From Camellia lanceoleosa (lineage: Eukaryota > Streptophyta > Magnoliopsida > Ericales > Theaceae), in contig CM045762.1 of assembly GCA_025200525.1 (NCBI GenBank), forward strand, positions 27,315,600 through 27,379,599: a stretch of 64,000 nt of DNA. Direction: 5' to 3'. The notes beneath the pieces are model-generated. The model was not told the origin of the DNA. It saw only the letters and a program-made list of their open reading frames with translations, and did no database searches. Below are positions 63,801-64,000 of the stretch, piece by piece (positions within the stretch are counted from its first letter, which is position 1; every line of letters starts with the position of its first letter). The translations under genes were made by a program, and so were the position numbers.

Positions 63801-64000
63801 ACCCCTTTAGTTGGCTTCATTGGGGACCGAGTGACCTCCGTAGCTCCATCGACCTTCCAATCACCATAGGGAAGTATCCAAAACAGTCTACTAAACTCTT
63901 CATTTTCCTCGTCGTCGATTGTCCTTCCGCTTATAATATCATACTTAGATGTACGACTCTTAATGCCCTCTATGCCATAACGTCCACGTACCATTTGGCT

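Larger units (their letters stand above)
61249..64000 (+). mobile_element. Ty3-type LTR retrotransposon, 5' part, runs off the window
   Basis: A 565-bp LTR, a primer site, a gag-like region and the start of an aspartic protease are in order on the + strand. The gag type and the DNGSS protease motif fit the Tat-like branch of Ty3 elements. RT, integrase and the second LTR would lie beyond 64000. The sequence is markedly richer in GC than the rest of the window. The frame is interrupted, so this copy is not autonomous. Confidence 0.85.

Overview
This window is AT-rich nuclear DNA of a flowering plant, most likely a eudicot. The evidence is two intron-rich genes with plant-type proteins, dense plant MITEs, an endogenous caulimovirid and LTR retrotransposons. 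The species cannot be named from the sequence. No rRNA, tRNA or CRISPR was recognised.

Only two host genes are convincing. The first is NSF (vesicle-fusing AAA+ ATPase) on the + strand, 24,344-38,278, with 20 exons that I could splice by hand. Its first intron looks like a U12-type AT-AC intron. Exon 2 carries a one-base deletion that breaks the frame. The second is a DUF616 / MUCI70-like type II membrane protein (probable glycosyltransferase) on the - strand, 55,895-48,104, with nine coding exons giving an intact 570-residue frame. It also has a leader exon, a 5'-UTR intron that contains a tandem duplication, and a short upstream ORF that overlaps the start codon. The two genes converge on a transposon-filled interval.

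Layout: 1-9.4 kb is AT-rich intergenic DNA with MITEs, including a clean hAT-type element with an 8-bp target duplication. 9.4-14.7 kb is a composite of three related LTRs in mixed orientation with a deleted interior. 14.9-15.9 kb is a TAA-flanked element carrying a WW-domain gene fragment. 16.4-24.0 kb is a decayed endogenous pararetrovirus (movement, coat, protease, RT, RNase H, plus a second ORF) lying in the split halves of a PIF-like MITE just upstream of NSF. 24.3-38.3 kb is NSF. 38.3-48.1 kb holds MITEs, a dead PIF/Harbinger transposase, nested fold-back elements and a region with an EF-Tu gene fragment. 48.1-57.2 kb is the DUF616 gene, with several small MITEs in its introns. 57.3-61.2 kb is a repeat-rich spacer with a palindromic GTTACGTTT array. 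From 61.25 kb to the window edge lies the 5' part of a Ty3-type LTR retrotransposon.

A recurring theme is decay by transitions. In-frame stops in the pararetrovirus, the Harbinger transposase, the captured gene fragments and the retrotransposon gag are mostly explained by C-to-T or G-to-A changes, as expected for long-methylated DNA. The two host genes lack this pattern.
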